From an uncultured Nitrososphaerales archaeon (lineage in GTDB: Archaea; Thermoproteota; Nitrososphaeria; Nitrososphaerales; Nitrosocaldaceae), in assembly GCA_938030895.1 (NCBI GenBank), contig CALHIV010000011.1, forward strand, positions 1 to 64,000: a DNA stretch of 64,000 nt, written 5' to 3'. Positions 26,908-36,835 of the stretch are shown here, piece by piece. The notes below the pieces were generated by a model. It saw only the letters and a program-made list of their open reading frames with translations. It was not told the DNA's origin and searched no databases. A program made the translations under genes and the position numbers. Each line of letters starts with the position of its first letter. The stretch's first letter is position 1.

Positions 26908-27003
26908 AGCCTTCTAACTCTCTGTAGCCTAATCATACTGCTATGAGCAGTAAGGATGGGAGCATATTCAGTAAGCCTTCTAACTCTCTATAGCCTAATC
27001 ATA
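26908..27003. repeat. 30-bp direct repeat at a gene end
   Basis: Two copies of AGCCTTCTAACTCTCT[g/a]TAG, continuing CCTAATCATA, lie at 26908-26937 and 26974-27003, with one mismatch. The second copy contains the stop codon of the 120-aa gene, so the 3' end of that gene appears to have been duplicated over about 66 bases. Confidence 0.65.
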
Positions 27004-27361
27004 TCCCTGCTTTACTGTTCAGCCTCATCATCCTCTCCCTAATGGTTGCATTAACATCCTTATCTATATCTAGACCATGTCTGAGGTACTCCTTCTCTAG
27101 CCTCTTGTACATCTCATTGATTATAACACTTGCACCATCGCCAAATAATGAGTGTAGCAAGTACTCTAGATCCTTGATATCTATGCTATTGATATCTACT
27201 CCCCTCTTGCTAAGATGGTGCATAACTGCCTTCATTGAACTCTCTCCAAGGAGAGATAATGCTCCCTGCAATGCACTCCATAGTATATTACGCTTTAGAG
27301 CCTCGATGTCATCATACATCTTCTTGCCATCAGCCTGTGTTGATCCATTCCCTTTTATCAT
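26999..27361 (-). CDS. Helical hypothetical protein, 120 aa (possible NitrOD5-like domain)
   Basis: A small all-helical protein. The core (LWSALQGALSLLGESSMKAV, MHHLSKRGVDINSIDIKDLE, YLLHSLFGDGASVIINEMYK) recalls an output domain seen in thaumarchaeal signalling proteins, sometimes called NitrOD5; that resemblance is from memory. Its 3' end lies in a duplicated 30-bp sequence. Lone gene upstream of gatE. Confidence 0.6.
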   Translation of the reverse strand: MIKGNGSTQADGKKMYDDIEALKRNILWSALQGALSLLGESSMKAVMHHLSKRGVDINSIDIKDLEYLLHSLFGDGASVIINEMYKRLEKEYLRHGLDIDKDVNATIRERMMRLNSKAGI

Positions 27362-27466
27362 ACGTGGTTATTGCACATACGGTGTAAAAAGGATTAGTAA
27401 GTATATGGCATATACACACAGCATTTATATATACTGTTAAAAATAATCCTATATCACCTGTAAGGG

Positions 27467-29473
27467 TTACTTATTCCCTATTATCTCCTCTATCTTCCTT
27501 TTGAGCATCGTATTAACCTTGCTACCATCTACCTTCCCTCTTAACCTCTTCATCGCTATACCCATGAGTATACCTAGTGCCTTCCCTCCCTTCTCCTTTA
27601 CCACACTGTAGTTCTCACTTATTATCTCATCCAACATGCTTGAGAGTTCCTCTTCCCCTATAGCCTCGAGTCCTAGTATACCTATGGCCTTCTCTACGCT
27701 ATCTGCTCTGCCCTGCATTATAACCTCGAATATACTTGCTATCGACTCCTTCGCAATCTCTCCCCTTGCTACGCTTGCAAATGCATCTTCGATATGCTCA
27801 TCACTTAGCCTAGATGAGTCCAAGCCTTGCCTCTCTAGACTTACTATAGTCTCTGTAAGGGTTGATGCTATGAAGCTACTCTGTATACTTGTTGATCGTG
27901 CTATACGCTCAAAGAGGTCTAGATACTCAGAGTCTAGTAACTTCTCTGCAAGGATCCTGTTTATGCCATAGCTGCTGCTCAACTCATCAACATACTCATC
28001 CCATGACTTTGGTACCTTATCCTTCAATCGGGATAGCATCTCCTCACCTATAACTATCGGTGGTATATCCGTTTCAGGGTACATCCTTGCTGCTCCAGGC
28101 CTGGGTCTACTGTACACTGTTCTACCATCCTGTGTCGCTGCCCTAGTCTCCGATGGTATGCCAACTGATACTACCTTTATCAGCCGTTCGATTATGGCAT
28201 TCATTGCACTATCAACACTCTCTTCCCTCCCAGCGAGTAGTATGAATGCATCACTACTATCTAGCATGAGTTCTCTCCTCACAGAATCTACCTCATCACT
28301 GCTTATTCCATATGCTGGTAACTCATCTGAGTGGAATATACCCCCAAGTCCATAGAATCTCACGAGTTCGCTGAGCTCTCTACCAAGCCTTATACCCTCA
28401 TACGGTTCATATGCAAGCATACCTGCGAAACCCTTGAGTGCTAATGCCTTCACCACACCAGGATGCTTATCAGCACCATCAAGGGCGCTCCTTATAACCT
28501 TGGATGCTGTATCATTGAATAACTTGCTTACATCCACTATCCTAGGCTCATCTATAGTAATCTTCATGCTCCTAAGCCTCTCTGCTATGACCTTCAATCC
28601 ATGCTGCCTCTTCATCTCATACTCTATAACCTTCTTCAGCTGATCCAACTTCTGCACGCCTTTAACCTCTACCACACCTCCTCCCTCTATGGATATGTTA
28701 ACATCCTGCCTTATGCTACCTAACCCTCTAGCAACCCTCCTTGTTGCTCTAAGTAGCCTACCAAGGGTTAGTGCAACGTTGGTTATCTCCTCTGGTGTAC
28801 CAGTCACTGGCTCTAGTGCTATCTCTACGAGTGGTATGCCAAGCCTGTCTAGATCGTATGTCCTTACATATGCATCATCACTCACAAGCCTAGCTGCATC
28901 CTCCTCTAGGCATATACTCTGTACCTTAACCTCCTTCTCACCACCCTTGAACTTAACATGCAAAGAGCCCCCAGTTGCAATGAGCATCGTCCTCTGGAAT
29001 CCTGTCGTATTTGAGCCATCTATGACTATCTTACGCATCACATGAACCTCATCAACAACATCCGCATTGAGTGCCAATGCTATTATCACAGCAGTCTCTA
29101 ACGCTTCCCTGTTGAGATCGTGTGGGGGCTCTTCATCCATCTCAACAAGGCATGATGTGCCTCTCTTTGCTAGATACCTCATCACCTTACCCTTCCTGAA
29201 CTCAAAGAGCGCTGCAGGATCGTACTCACCAAGCTCGCTATGGGTAGGTCTCAACCTTCTGAAGAACTCGAGGCTGTAACTATTACTATCATTGTCGTTG
29301 CCAACCCCATCACCACTACCTTCGTTGGGGCTGCATCTGCATGAGCAGAAGAGCTTGCTCTTGGTAGCCAACTGCTGGTGTATCTCAAACCCAACCCTGA
29401 GGCCTATAGCATATGGATCTAGCGAACCTGATCGTGATAGTGGTGGGGATGGAGATGGAGATGGATTGGTCAT
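27467..29473 (-). CDS. gatE: Glu-tRNA(Gln) amidotransferase subunit E
   Basis: GatE with GatD converts Glu-tRNA(Gln) to Gln-tRNA(Gln) in archaea. The 668-residue length is slightly long for the family. It has the kinase-like GatB core (IGLRVGFEIHQQLATKSKLF, EMDEEPPHDLNREALETAV, GSIRQDVNISIEGGGVVEVK), a mid-protein domain and the C-terminal YqeY-like tail (KEKGGKALGILMGIAMKRL). Low-complexity inserts occur near the N-terminus (NPSPSPSPPLSRSG and GDGVGNDNDSNS). gatD lies 35 bases upstream on the same strand. Confidence 0.94.
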   Translation of the reverse strand: MTNPSPSPSPPLSRSGSLDPYAIGLRVGFEIHQQLATKSKLFCSCRCSPNEGSGDGVGNDNDSNSYSLEFFRRLRPTHSELGEYDPAALFEFRKGKVMRYLAKRGTSCLVEMDEEPPHDLNREALETAVIIALALNADVVDEVHVMRKIVIDGSNTTGFQRTMLIATGGSLHVKFKGGEKEVKVQSICLEEDAARLVSDDAYVRTYDLDRLGIPLVEIALEPVTGTPEEITNVALTLGRLLRATRRVARGLGSIRQDVNISIEGGGVVEVKGVQKLDQLKKVIEYEMKRQHGLKVIAERLRSMKITIDEPRIVDVSKLFNDTASKVIRSALDGADKHPGVVKALALKGFAGMLAYEPYEGIRLGRELSELVRFYGLGGIFHSDELPAYGISSDEVDSVRRELMLDSSDAFILLAGREESVDSAMNAIIERLIKVVSVGIPSETRAATQDGRTVYSRPRPGAARMYPETDIPPIVIGEEMLSRLKDKVPKSWDEYVDELSSSYGINRILAEKLLDSEYLDLFERIARSTSIQSSFIASTLTETIVSLERQGLDSSRLSDEHIEDAFASVARGEIAKESIASIFEVIMQGRADSVEKAIGILGLEAIGEEELSSMLDEIISENYSVVKEKGGKALGILMGIAMKRLRGKVDGSKVNTMLKRKIEEIIGNK

Positions 29474-29508
29474 ATTGCGGTTATCTCTTCTATTAATTTA
29501 ATCCTTAC

Positions 29509-30858
29509 TTACTTGAACTCCATAGCAATATCACTAAGAAGCATAGATCTTGCCTCATCCATACTGCTAGAGTTTGCAAGTACCCACATAACCTTTACAA
29601 GCGCCGTCTCAGGGAGCATATCCAATGGGACCACTCCCATACTCAATAGATCCCTACCGGTCTCATATACTGTCATCCTCAGCCTACCCCATATACACTG
29701 TGATGTCATACATACAAGCATCTTGGAGTCTATAGCATCCTTTATAGCATTGAAGCATCTCTTACTTACATGCCCTAACCCTGTCCCCTCTAACACTAAG
29801 CCCCTGTAACCCTTGCTGATCAGATACTCTATCATGCTTGGATCAAATCCAGGATAGAACTTGATCAATGCTACATGCTCATCGAACCTTGATCTAACTA
29901 TTGGTCTCCTAGACTTATCCCTTCCTCTAACATTGCAATCCGATTCAAGCATCTCTATCCTCTTACTATCGATATCAACAACTGCTATAGGCTCAATATC
30001 TATAGACTCGAATGCATCCCTACTACTGGTATGGTTCTTCCTAACCCTAGTACCTATATGCAGGGCTACCCTATCATCGCTCTTACCCTTATGCATAGCA
30101 ATGAATACACCGGATGCATCTGCGGTTGCAGCAAAGAGTGAAGCCCCTATGAGGTTGGTTGCAGCATCCGATGATGGCCTATCCGATGATCTCTGCGCCC
30201 CAACAAGAACTACTGGCACGGGTAGATCCTGGAGTGCAAAACTTAGTGCTGATGATGTGTAATGCATGGTATCTGTGCCATGAGTTATAACTATTCCATC
30301 ATATCCCTTGTATATCTTCTCAGTAACCTTCTCTGCCATGATACTCCAGTGCATCGGTGTAAGATTCTCACTATACTCCTGCATGAGTACCTCTGCATCT
30401 ATTACTGCTATGCTGGACAGCTCTGGGACTATGCTATACAGTTCCTCTGCTGTGAGCACTGCCCTAACCCCTCCAGTCCTATAATCTATCCTGCTTGCTA
30501 TAGTGCCTCCAGTACTCACCAACGCTAACCTTGCCCTTGTAGAGTTACGCTCTATTACCGATCCTCCCCTACCCCTCTCTCCCTCCTCTCCCTTCCCTTC
30601 CTTATCCTCCCCTCTCGCTTCCACTACCTCCTTATCCTCCCTCCTCTCATCCAACCTTATGCTAACTATCCTATCTATGCTTACACCTATATTGTAACCA
30701 TTACCCAACTTTATGACTAGATGAGTATCATCTGCAAGCTCGTATCTGGGCATGAGTATACCCCTATACTCATTATCCCTAGTCTTGACTACTATCCTAT
30801 CCCCTACCTTCGCACCACGAGACTCCAATAGTCTGTATGCATCGCCTCTATACTCCAT
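29509..30858 (-). CDS. gatD: Glu-tRNA(Gln) amidotransferase subunit D
   Basis: GatD is the asparaginase-like partner that releases ammonia from glutamine. After an N-terminal beta barrel (GDRIVVKTRDNEYRGILMP) comes the asparaginase domain with both active-site Thr blocks: LALVSTGGTIASRIDYRTGG and VITHGTDTMHYTSSALSF. The 449-residue length includes a 25-residue Glu/Lys/Gly-rich insert near residues 70-100 (EARGEDKEGKGEEGERGRGG). First gene of a gatD-gatE unit. Confidence 0.94.
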   Translation of the reverse strand: MEYRGDAYRLLESRGAKVGDRIVVKTRDNEYRGILMPRYELADDTHLVIKLGNGYNIGVSIDRIVSIRLDERREDKEVVEARGEDKEGKGEEGERGRGGSVIERNSTRARLALVSTGGTIASRIDYRTGGVRAVLTAEELYSIVPELSSIAVIDAEVLMQEYSENLTPMHWSIMAEKVTEKIYKGYDGIVITHGTDTMHYTSSALSFALQDLPVPVVLVGAQRSSDRPSSDAATNLIGASLFAATADASGVFIAMHKGKSDDRVALHIGTRVRKNHTSSRDAFESIDIEPIAVVDIDSKRIEMLESDCNVRGRDKSRRPIVRSRFDEHVALIKFYPGFDPSMIEYLISKGYRGLVLEGTGLGHVSKRCFNAIKDAIDSKMLVCMTSQCIWGRLRMTVYETGRDLLSMGVVPLDMLPETALVKVMWVLANSSSMDEARSMLLSDIAMEFK

Positions 30859-31000
30859 GACCCAAGCTTACACTACCCTCAGTTCGTTCATTTATTCTTA
30901 TTTATCAACTATAGCATACTATCTATACATCCTTCACCAATCATTGATAGACCAACAGGTACAGATATATCATAAAATAGTAGATGGAGTTGGAGTTGTA

Positions 31001-33172
31001 TCATCTATAATATGGGACTGTAACCTTCTCGCCTGGCTTGCCCTCCTTCTGCTGCCTGACCTTCTTAACAGCCTCCTCAAAGTGCCTCTGGTGTATATAA
31101 GCCTCCTCAACATGCTTCGCTGCCTCCTCTGGATTTGGATACTTGGCAAGGTACTCATGTAGCACCAATGATACTGCTGTATTGGCTACTGCTGCAACAT
31201 CTGCACCGCTAAAGTCCTCGGTCATCTCTGCTATCTTCTCCAGATTAACATCTTGCGCTAATGGTTTGTTCTTACTGTGTATCTCGAGTATCTTCTGCCT
31301 TGCATACTTGTCCGGCATAGGCACGTATATCAGTTTATCGAACCTTCCTGGCCTCAAGAGGGCTGGGTCTATCATATCTATCCTGTTGGTTGCTGCCAAC
31401 ACAACCACACCTTGCAGTGATTGTATACCATCCATCTCTGTTAGTAACTGGCTCACAACCCTCTCTGTAACCATGCTATCACCTCCCAGACCCCTTATTG
31501 GAGCGAGTGAGTCTATCTCATCGAAGAAGATCACACATGGAGCTGCTTGCCTTGCCCTTCTGAAGACTTCCCTAACACCTCTCTCGCTCTCACCAACCCA
31601 CTTGCTGAGCAGTTCTGGACCTCTAACGCTTATAAAGTTGGCCTCGCTCTCAGTTGCTACTGCCTTTGCAAGCATAGTCTTGCCAGTTCCTGATGGGCCA
31701 TGGAGTAGTATACCCTTGGGCATGTTATGGCCTAACTTCTTGTACAGGTCTGGGTACTTGAGTGGCCATTCGACACCCTCCTGCAGCTGCCTCTTCACAT
31801 CCTCTAAACCTCCTATATCGCTCCACTTCACATCTGGAGTCTCTATGTAAACTTCTCTCATGGCAGATGGTGTCACCTCCTTCAATGCTTCCATAAAGTC
31901 ATCCATCGTAACTATCAACTTGTTGAGTACCTCTGGGGGTATCTTCTCCTCCTCAAGGTTCAGTTCTGGGAGCACCCTCCTAAGGCACTTCATCGCTGCT
32001 TCTTTGCAGAGATACTCTAGATCTGCCCCCACAAAGCCATGTGTCATGTTAGATATCTTCTCCAGGTTAACATCTGGAGCAAGTGGCATATTCCTTGTGT
32101 GTATCTGTAGTATCTCAAGCCTTGCCCTCTTATCTGGAACCCTTATCTCTATCTCCCTATCGAACCTCCCCGGCCTTCTAAGCGCTGGATCTATAGCATT
32201 GGGCCTATTGGTTGCTGCTATGACTATAACCTTGCCCCTAGACTCTAACCCATCCATGAGCGAGAGCAACTGGCTAACTACCCTTCTCTCAACCTCTCCT
32301 GTGACCTCTTCCCTCTTTGGTGCGATAGAGTCTATCTCATCTATGAAGATTATGCTGGGAGCCTTCTCCCTTGCCTCCTTGAATATCTCCCTAAGCCTCG
32401 CCTCAGACTCGCCATAGAACTTGCTCATTATCTCAGGTCCTGAGATGCTTATAAAGTGCGCATTGCTCTCATTCGCTACTGCCTTTGCAAGCAGGGTCTT
32501 GCCTGTTCCTGGAGGACCATATAGCAGTATTCCTTTTGGTGCCTCTATCCCTAACTTCTCGAATATCTCTGGGTGCCTCAAAGGCAGTTCTATCATCTCC
32601 CTAACCTTCTGTATCTCCTCCTTGAGCCCTCCGATATCCTCATAGGTAACCTTTGGAACCCCTCTTATCGTCTCTCCCTTCTCTGCTAGGTGGAATACGG
32701 TCTTCTGTGTCACTATAACCGCCTCTGCATTAGCAGGGTTCACTGCAACTACCTGGAAGGTTAACCTCCCACCAAAGTATGGCACCATAACATTATCCCC
32801 CTTGACTAGTGGCATACTCTCTAGAGCATCTGCAAGGTAGCGCTCATCTATAGGTGGTATAGCCTCCAATGGCGCTACTATGACCTTCTCTGCAGGAGAG
32901 GCCTTTATCTTCCTAACTATTACAGTATCGCCTATAGCAACACCAGCGTTGTTCCTTACAAGCCCATCTATCCTTATTATACCCTTGCCCTCATCTGAAG
33001 GATAGAGTGGGAGGCATTTTGCAACTGTTCTCCTCTTCCCCTTTATCTCGACTATATCTCCAGTCGATGCACCAAGAGAGTCCATAGATTCATAATCTAT
33101 TCTTGCAACCCCTCTCCCTACATCCCTAGTGTAAGCCTCCAGCACCTTTAGAGTGAATACCTTCTGACTCAT
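31001..33172 (-). CDS. cdc48: Cdc48/VCP-family AAA+ unfoldase
   Basis: A 723-residue ATPase that unfolds and extracts proteins, often feeding the proteasome. The N-domain (residues about 1-180) is followed by two AAA modules. D1 has Walker [14 protein letters not shown] near 220 and [16 protein letters not shown]2 has [14 protein letters not shown] near 495 and [14 protein letters not shown]. The tail ends [12 protein letters not shown], resembling the C-terminal HbYX proteasome-docking motif (here YYR, so not exact). TATA-like boxes lie about 25-40 bases upstream of the ATG. Confidence 0.95.
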   Translation of the reverse strand: MSQKVFTLKVLEAYTRDVGRGVARIDYESMDSLGASTGDIVEIKGKRRTVAKCLPLYPSDEGKGIIRIDGLVRNNAGVAIGDTVIVRKIKASPAEKVIVAPLEAIPPIDERYLADALESMPLVKGDNVMVPYFGGRLTFQVVAVNPANAEAVIVTQKTVFHLAEKGETIRGVPKVTYEDIGGLKEEIQKVREMIELPLRHPEIFEKLGIEAPKGILLYGPPGTGKTLLAKAVANESNAHFISISGPEIMSKFYGESEARLREIFKEAREKAPSIIFIDEIDSIAPKREEVTGEVERRVVSQLLSLMDGLESRGKVIVIAATNRPNAIDPALRRPGRFDREIEIRVPDKRARLEILQIHTRNMPLAPDVNLEKISNMTHGFVGADLEYLCKEAAMKCLRRVLPELNLEEEKIPPEVLNKLIVTMDDFMEALKEVTPSAMREVYIETPDVKWSDIGGLEDVKRQLQEGVEWPLKYPDLYKKLGHNMPKGILLHGPSGTGKTMLAKAVATESEANFISVRGPELLSKWVGESERGVREVFRRARQAAPCVIFFDEIDSLAPIRGLGGDSMVTERVVSQLLTEMDGIQSLQGVVVLAATNRIDMIDPALLRPGRFDKLIYVPMPDKYARQKILEIHSKNKPLAQDVNLEKIAEMTEDFSGADVAAVANTAVSLVLHEYLAKYPNPEEAAKHVEEAYIHQRHFEEAVKKVRQQKEGKPGEKVTVPYYR

Positions 33173-33280
33173 GCTATTACTTATCTACTCCTCTCCTTAT
33201 ATCTTTATACTTTATGATGGCATTATGAAAACATACATATAGCATGAAGAAGATGGTAAGGAAAGAGAGGAGAGGTAGGT

Positions 33281-34003
33281 ATGGGTAAGAGGATACTCGT
33301 GCAGAGAAGGGGTAAGGGAGGGAAGCAGTTCCAAGCAAATAGGATAGGCAAGATAGCCCCAGTCGGCTACCCACTCTATCCAGAGGATGAGGAGCATGTT
33401 GGGGAAGTGGTTGATATAGTACATGAGACTGGTAGACCAGCACCATTGGCAAGGATAAGGCTTGATGATGGGAGGTACTGCTACATCCCTGCTCTACAAG
33501 GCATGTATGTTGGTTCACAGATACGCTTCAACTCAAAGGTTCAACCATTTACTATCAAGAGCCTTGGCGAGATACCAGATGGTACAACTGTATGCCTTGT
33601 AGAGAGGAACCTTGGTGATGGCGGTAAACTTGTGAGGAGTGCTGGCTCTTCAGCAATAGTATTCTCACACTCTGGCAGTACTGTAACTCTAAGGATGCCA
33701 TCTGGCAGGTTCATAACCCTTGATGCAAAGTGTAGAGGTATGATAGGGGGTATAGCAGGAGGGGGGAGGTTGGAGAAGCCATTCCTGAAGGCTGGAGCAA
33801 AGTGGCATGCAATGAGAGTAAAGGGAAGAAAGTGGCCAATAGTTAGAGGCGTGGCTATGGCTACACCATTCCATCCACATGGTGGAGGGAGGCATCAGCA
33901 TCCTGGGAAGCAGACCTCAGTAGCAAGGAATGCACCCCCTGGTAGGAAGGTTGGTCATATAGCGCCTAGGAAGACTGGGAGAGGGAGGGTGAAGCGTATA
34001 TGA
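33281..34003 (+). CDS. rpl2: Ribosomal protein L2
   Basis: Large-subunit protein near the peptidyl-transferase centre. The 240-residue archaeal form begins MGKRILVQRRGKGGKQFQAN and contains the conserved end block VRGVAMATPFHPHGGGRHQH (its His is implicated in peptide transfer) and KVGHIAPRKTGRGR. In this organism it stands apart from the large S10/spc-type cluster, at least within the window. Confidence 0.96.
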   Translation: MGKRILVQRRGKGGKQFQANRIGKIAPVGYPLYPEDEEHVGEVVDIVHETGRPAPLARIRLDDGRYCYIPALQGMYVGSQIRFNSKVQPFTIKSLGEIPDGTTVCLVERNLGDGGKLVRSAGSSAIVFSHSGSTVTLRMPSGRFITLDAKCRGMIGGIAGGGRLEKPFLKAGAKWHAMRVKGRKWPIVRGVAMATPFHPHGGGRHQHPGKQTSVARNAPPGRKVGHIAPRKTGRGRVKRI

Positions 34004-34148
34004 TGCTCATTAAAAATATTAGCTATGAGATGAAGATTAAGGAAATGTTTTTAAATAGATAGAGTTGGATTATACCAACAAAGAGTTGGGGGAACATAAG
34101 AGCAAGTTACAATTGGTGCAGGAGATAAACCTGAACCTAAACAGGTTC

Positions 34149-35501
34149 ATGAGCGATGATGAGTTGCATGAGGCGATAGAGAAGTTCGGTACCCCTCTTT
34201 ACATAATCGATGAAGAGACGCTACACAGGAAGGTCAGAGAACTCCTAGATGCATACAAGGGCTTCAAGGGCAAGAGGCAGATAGCCTATTCAGTTAAGGC
34301 CAACTTCAACCCATCTGTGATCAGAGCATTCATAAAGGATGCTATAATGTTCGATCTAACCTCGCTGGGAGAACTCTACTTCTATACTAGATGTAATGGT
34401 GATCCAAGCGCTGTAATATATACGAGCGTTGCTGAAGAGGAGGATGAGTATATTCAGGTATTGAATGCTGGTGTAGGTAGAGTAGTTGTAAGCTCCTATA
34501 ACGGTCTGCTCAACCTGATGAGCGCTGCCAGTAGAGTTGGTGTTAAGCCAAGGGCGATGATAAGGATAAACCCAGAGATAGCTGTGAAGGCTGAGGTGAA
34601 GGCATCTTATAGGCATGGCAAGTTCGGTGTACCATTCAATACCAATGCTAGGGATAGTGCAACCAACATGATAAAGAAGATGATGCAGGATGATACTCTT
34701 GAGTTCGAGGGCTTCCACTTCCATCTAGGCTCACAGATAACCGATTACACATGCTTCACACATGCACTGGATAGGCTAGATGCATTCATAGCAAATTTGA
34801 AGAAGGTTTATCCAAGATTCACATTCAACACCATAGATATAGGTGGAGGCACACCAGTGAGTTATGGAGAGTATGTTCCAACTCCAGCAGAGATGGCATC
34901 AAAGATAGTTGAGAGGTTGAATAGGATAGCTGATAACCACAACAGTGACTTCACTCTGGTTATAGAGAGCGGGAGGTATCTGACTGCAGAGTCAACTATA
35001 CTTGTATCTAAGATAGTGAATACAAAGGAGTATACCAACGATAGGTTCCTGATAGTCGACTCTGGCTACCATATACTGCTTGATGCTGCACTACTTAAGC
35101 AGGAGTACCCACAAGAGGTATACCCAGCGAAAGATGATAACTATAGGGATAGCGATGGTAACGATAACAGCAGGTATGGTACAAGGAATGGTAGTAATAA
35201 TCAACACAGTGCCAACGGTAATGGTAATTACACAGCAACAAGGACACATCTAGTAGGGAGGTTATGTGACACATACGATATCTTCCCAATATCGAAGGCA
35301 TCGAACTTGAACTATGCGAAGGAGAATAGATACATCATATTCTACAACGTTGGTGCATACTCCATAGTCTTCAACATGCCCTTCCACTGTCAGACAAAGC
35401 CTCCTATACTGATGAAGAGAAGTGATGGGAGGCTAGTGGTTGTAAGGAAGCCCACAACGATAGAGCATCTCTTCCTAGAAGAGGGCGGCGATCTGCTATA
35501 A
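34149..35501 (+). CDS. Diaminopimelate/ornithine decarboxylase-family PLP enzyme
   Basis: A fold-type III PLP enzyme of 450 residues. The Schiff-base lysine lies in RQIAYSVKANFNPS, the Gly-rich phosphate loop is DIGGGTPVSYG, and VGRLCDTYDIFPIS carries the active-site Cys. Most like DapDC, so lysine or polyamine synthesis is likely, but the substrate is not settled. A 35-residue Asn/Asp/Ser-rich insert (YRDSDGNDNSRYGTRNGSNN) sits before the Cys motif. An in-frame TTG at 34065 adds 28 residues. I prefer ATG 34149 because the TATA-like TTTTTAAATA at 34047-34056 implies transcription starts downstream of that TTG. Confidence 0.8.
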   Translation: MSDDELHEAIEKFGTPLYIIDEETLHRKVRELLDAYKGFKGKRQIAYSVKANFNPSVIRAFIKDAIMFDLTSLGELYFYTRCNGDPSAVIYTSVAEEEDEYIQVLNAGVGRVVVSSYNGLLNLMSAASRVGVKPRAMIRINPEIAVKAEVKASYRHGKFGVPFNTNARDSATNMIKKMMQDDTLEFEGFHFHLGSQITDYTCFTHALDRLDAFIANLKKVYPRFTFNTIDIGGGTPVSYGEYVPTPAEMASKIVERLNRIADNHNSDFTLVIESGRYLTAESTILVSKIVNTKEYTNDRFLIVDSGYHILLDAALLKQEYPQEVYPAKDDNYRDSDGNDNSRYGTRNGSNNQHSANGNGNYTATRTHLVGRLCDTYDIFPISKASNLNYAKENRYIIFYNVGAYSIVFNMPFHCQTKPPILMKRSDGRLVVVRKPTTIEHLFLEEGGDLL

Positions 35502-35607
35502 TAGATCAGTTTATTATTTTTATTTTACTACGATAGGTAGGTATCCCTTAGTATCGAGAGAGATATTCAGCAATTTATATATAATTTTACCATTACTATA
35601 AAATGGT

Positions 35608-35892
35608 TTGAATCTGAGGAAGGCTAGGGCGCACGTCTATGTGAAGGGGAAGGTGCAAGGGGTGTACTTTAGGCAGAATATGCGTAACGTTGCTAGAAGG
35701 TATAATGTGTATGGTTGGGTAAGGAACCTGAAGGATGGTAGGGTTGAGGCTGTTTTAGAGGGGGATGAGGATGCTGTACATCAGGTTATAGAGTGGTGCC
35801 ATATAGGACCTAGTGGTGCTAGAGTGGATGATGTGGATGTAGTGTATGAGGAGTACAAAGGCGAGTTCAACTCATTTGATATTATATACTGA
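35608..35892 (+). CDS. Acylphosphatase
   Basis: A 94-residue enzyme that hydrolyses acyl phosphates. The active-site loop VKGKVQGVYFRQNMRNVARR carries the catalytic Arg, and NVYGWVRNLKDGRVEAVLEG has the conserved Asn. Length is typical. The start must be TTG at 35608: the nearest ATG (35603) reads ATG-GTT-TGA and stops at once. TATATATAATTT lies about 35 bases upstream. Confidence 0.88.
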   Translation: MNLRKARAHVYVKGKVQGVYFRQNMRNVARRYNVYGWVRNLKDGRVEAVLEGDEDAVHQVIEWCHIGPSGARVDDVDVVYEEYKGEFNSFDIIY

Positions 35893-35913
35893 TGGGATAT
35901 GCTATATGCCATA

Positions 35914-35945
35914 CGTACATACATACATGCATACATACATACATA
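35914..35945. repeat. CATACATA tandem repeat
   Basis: A tetranucleotide-type CATA array after the acylphosphatase gene. No gene. Confidence 0.6.
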
Positions 35946-36020
35946 TGTAGAGAGGTTAAATACAGAAGATCTATCATTATTAAATGGAGAGAGGGTCACA
36001 ATAAAAAATTAAATAGCGAC

Positions 36021-36344
36021 TCACGCATGTTCATAAGCCTTCCTTATCATGCCGTACAGATCCTGTAGTTGGTTTATTGAGCGTACGAGTATCCTTGATG
36101 GCGGTGCCCTAGACTCTGTCTTTATATTCACCGCTAATATATTCATAGCAGGCTCTATATCCATGAATATCCTCGTATTGAACCCCTTTGAGTAGACTAT
36201 CCTGTGAGGCCTTATATCCTCTATAACACTTGGTAGGGAGAGTACGTAATCCCTTAGATCCATGAGCATGTTCCTTGCTGGCTCAGACAACCTTGCTAGA
36301 TGATCGCTTAGACTCAATTTCTCGCTCTTCTCATCCATACTCAT
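36021..36344 (-). CDS. Small hypothetical protein (DUF1801/DUF5655-like fold suspected)
   Basis: A 107-residue soluble protein: a helical start (LSDHLARLSEPARNMLMDLR) followed by short strands (HRIVYSKGFNTRIFMDIEP, ILAVNIKTESRA) and a C-terminal helix. The layout recalls the YdhG/DUF1801 fold, but no motif settles it. Lone gene. Confidence 0.55.
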   Translation of the reverse strand: MSMDEKSEKLSLSDHLARLSEPARNMLMDLRDYVLSLPSVIEDIRPHRIVYSKGFNTRIFMDIEPAMNILAVNIKTESRAPPSRILVRSINQLQDLYGMIRKAYEHA

Positions 36345-36419
36345 AGTATTATTATATATCTAAAGTATAAAAATGTACTGCGTATTATACAGACCAATAA
36401 TAAATATGTATAGAGAGCA

Positions 36420-36475
36420 CCGGCAGTAGTAGCAATAGATAATAACAATAACAACATAATAGCAATATAATAACG
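36420..36475. repeat. AATAACAATAGCAATA-type microsatellite
   Basis: A short AT-rich array of the same kind as those near 6340 and 6620, just beyond the 3' end of the SRP RNA. Confidence 0.5.
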
Positions 36476-36486
36476 ACAGCAAGGAT

Positions 36487-36803
36487 GGTAGTAGCCCCGT
36501 TGGTTCCACCATAGAGCATGGACCCCATCTCAGACCCAGCCAGATCCCCCACGTAGACACGACAGCGTGGCCATCTCACCTTAGGGTTGCTCCCTCCCGG
36601 ACCTCACCCGGTTCGGTGATCGGATGGTGCCCCTATCCCTTCGGACAGGGAGCCCATCTATGACCACCCATCGTGGCGTGGGTTCATACCAGCAGGGTAA
36701 GCGGGTATCCATACTCCATGGATTTACCCAACGGTTACTGGTCCCCGCATGTAGCCGGTTTCGGGTATGGGGCACGGCTAGCACCCCGACCCTCCCTACT
36801 ACC
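36487..36803 (-). ncRNA. Signal recognition particle (7S) RNA
   Basis: A GC-rich block in an AT-rich context, read on the minus strand. The ends GGTAGTAG (from 36803) and CTACTACC (to 36487) pair to close the molecule. Helix-8-like sequence GGTGAGGTCCGGGAGGGAGC, continuing AACCCTAAGG, matches the conserved SRP54-binding motif, and GCTCCCTGTCCGAAGGGATA resembles helix 6 with its GNAR-type loop for SRP19. The length of about 317 nt is right for archaeal SRP RNA. Exact ends are my estimate. Confidence 0.9.
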
Positions 36804-36822
36804 ATTATAGTATATACTTGGA

Positions 36823-36835
36823 GAGTATTTACGTT
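36823..36835 (-). promoter_or_regulatory. TATA-like box of the SRP RNA gene
   Basis: On the minus strand AAACGTAAATACT lies about 20-32 bases upstream of the inferred RNA 5' end at 36803. Confidence 0.5.
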
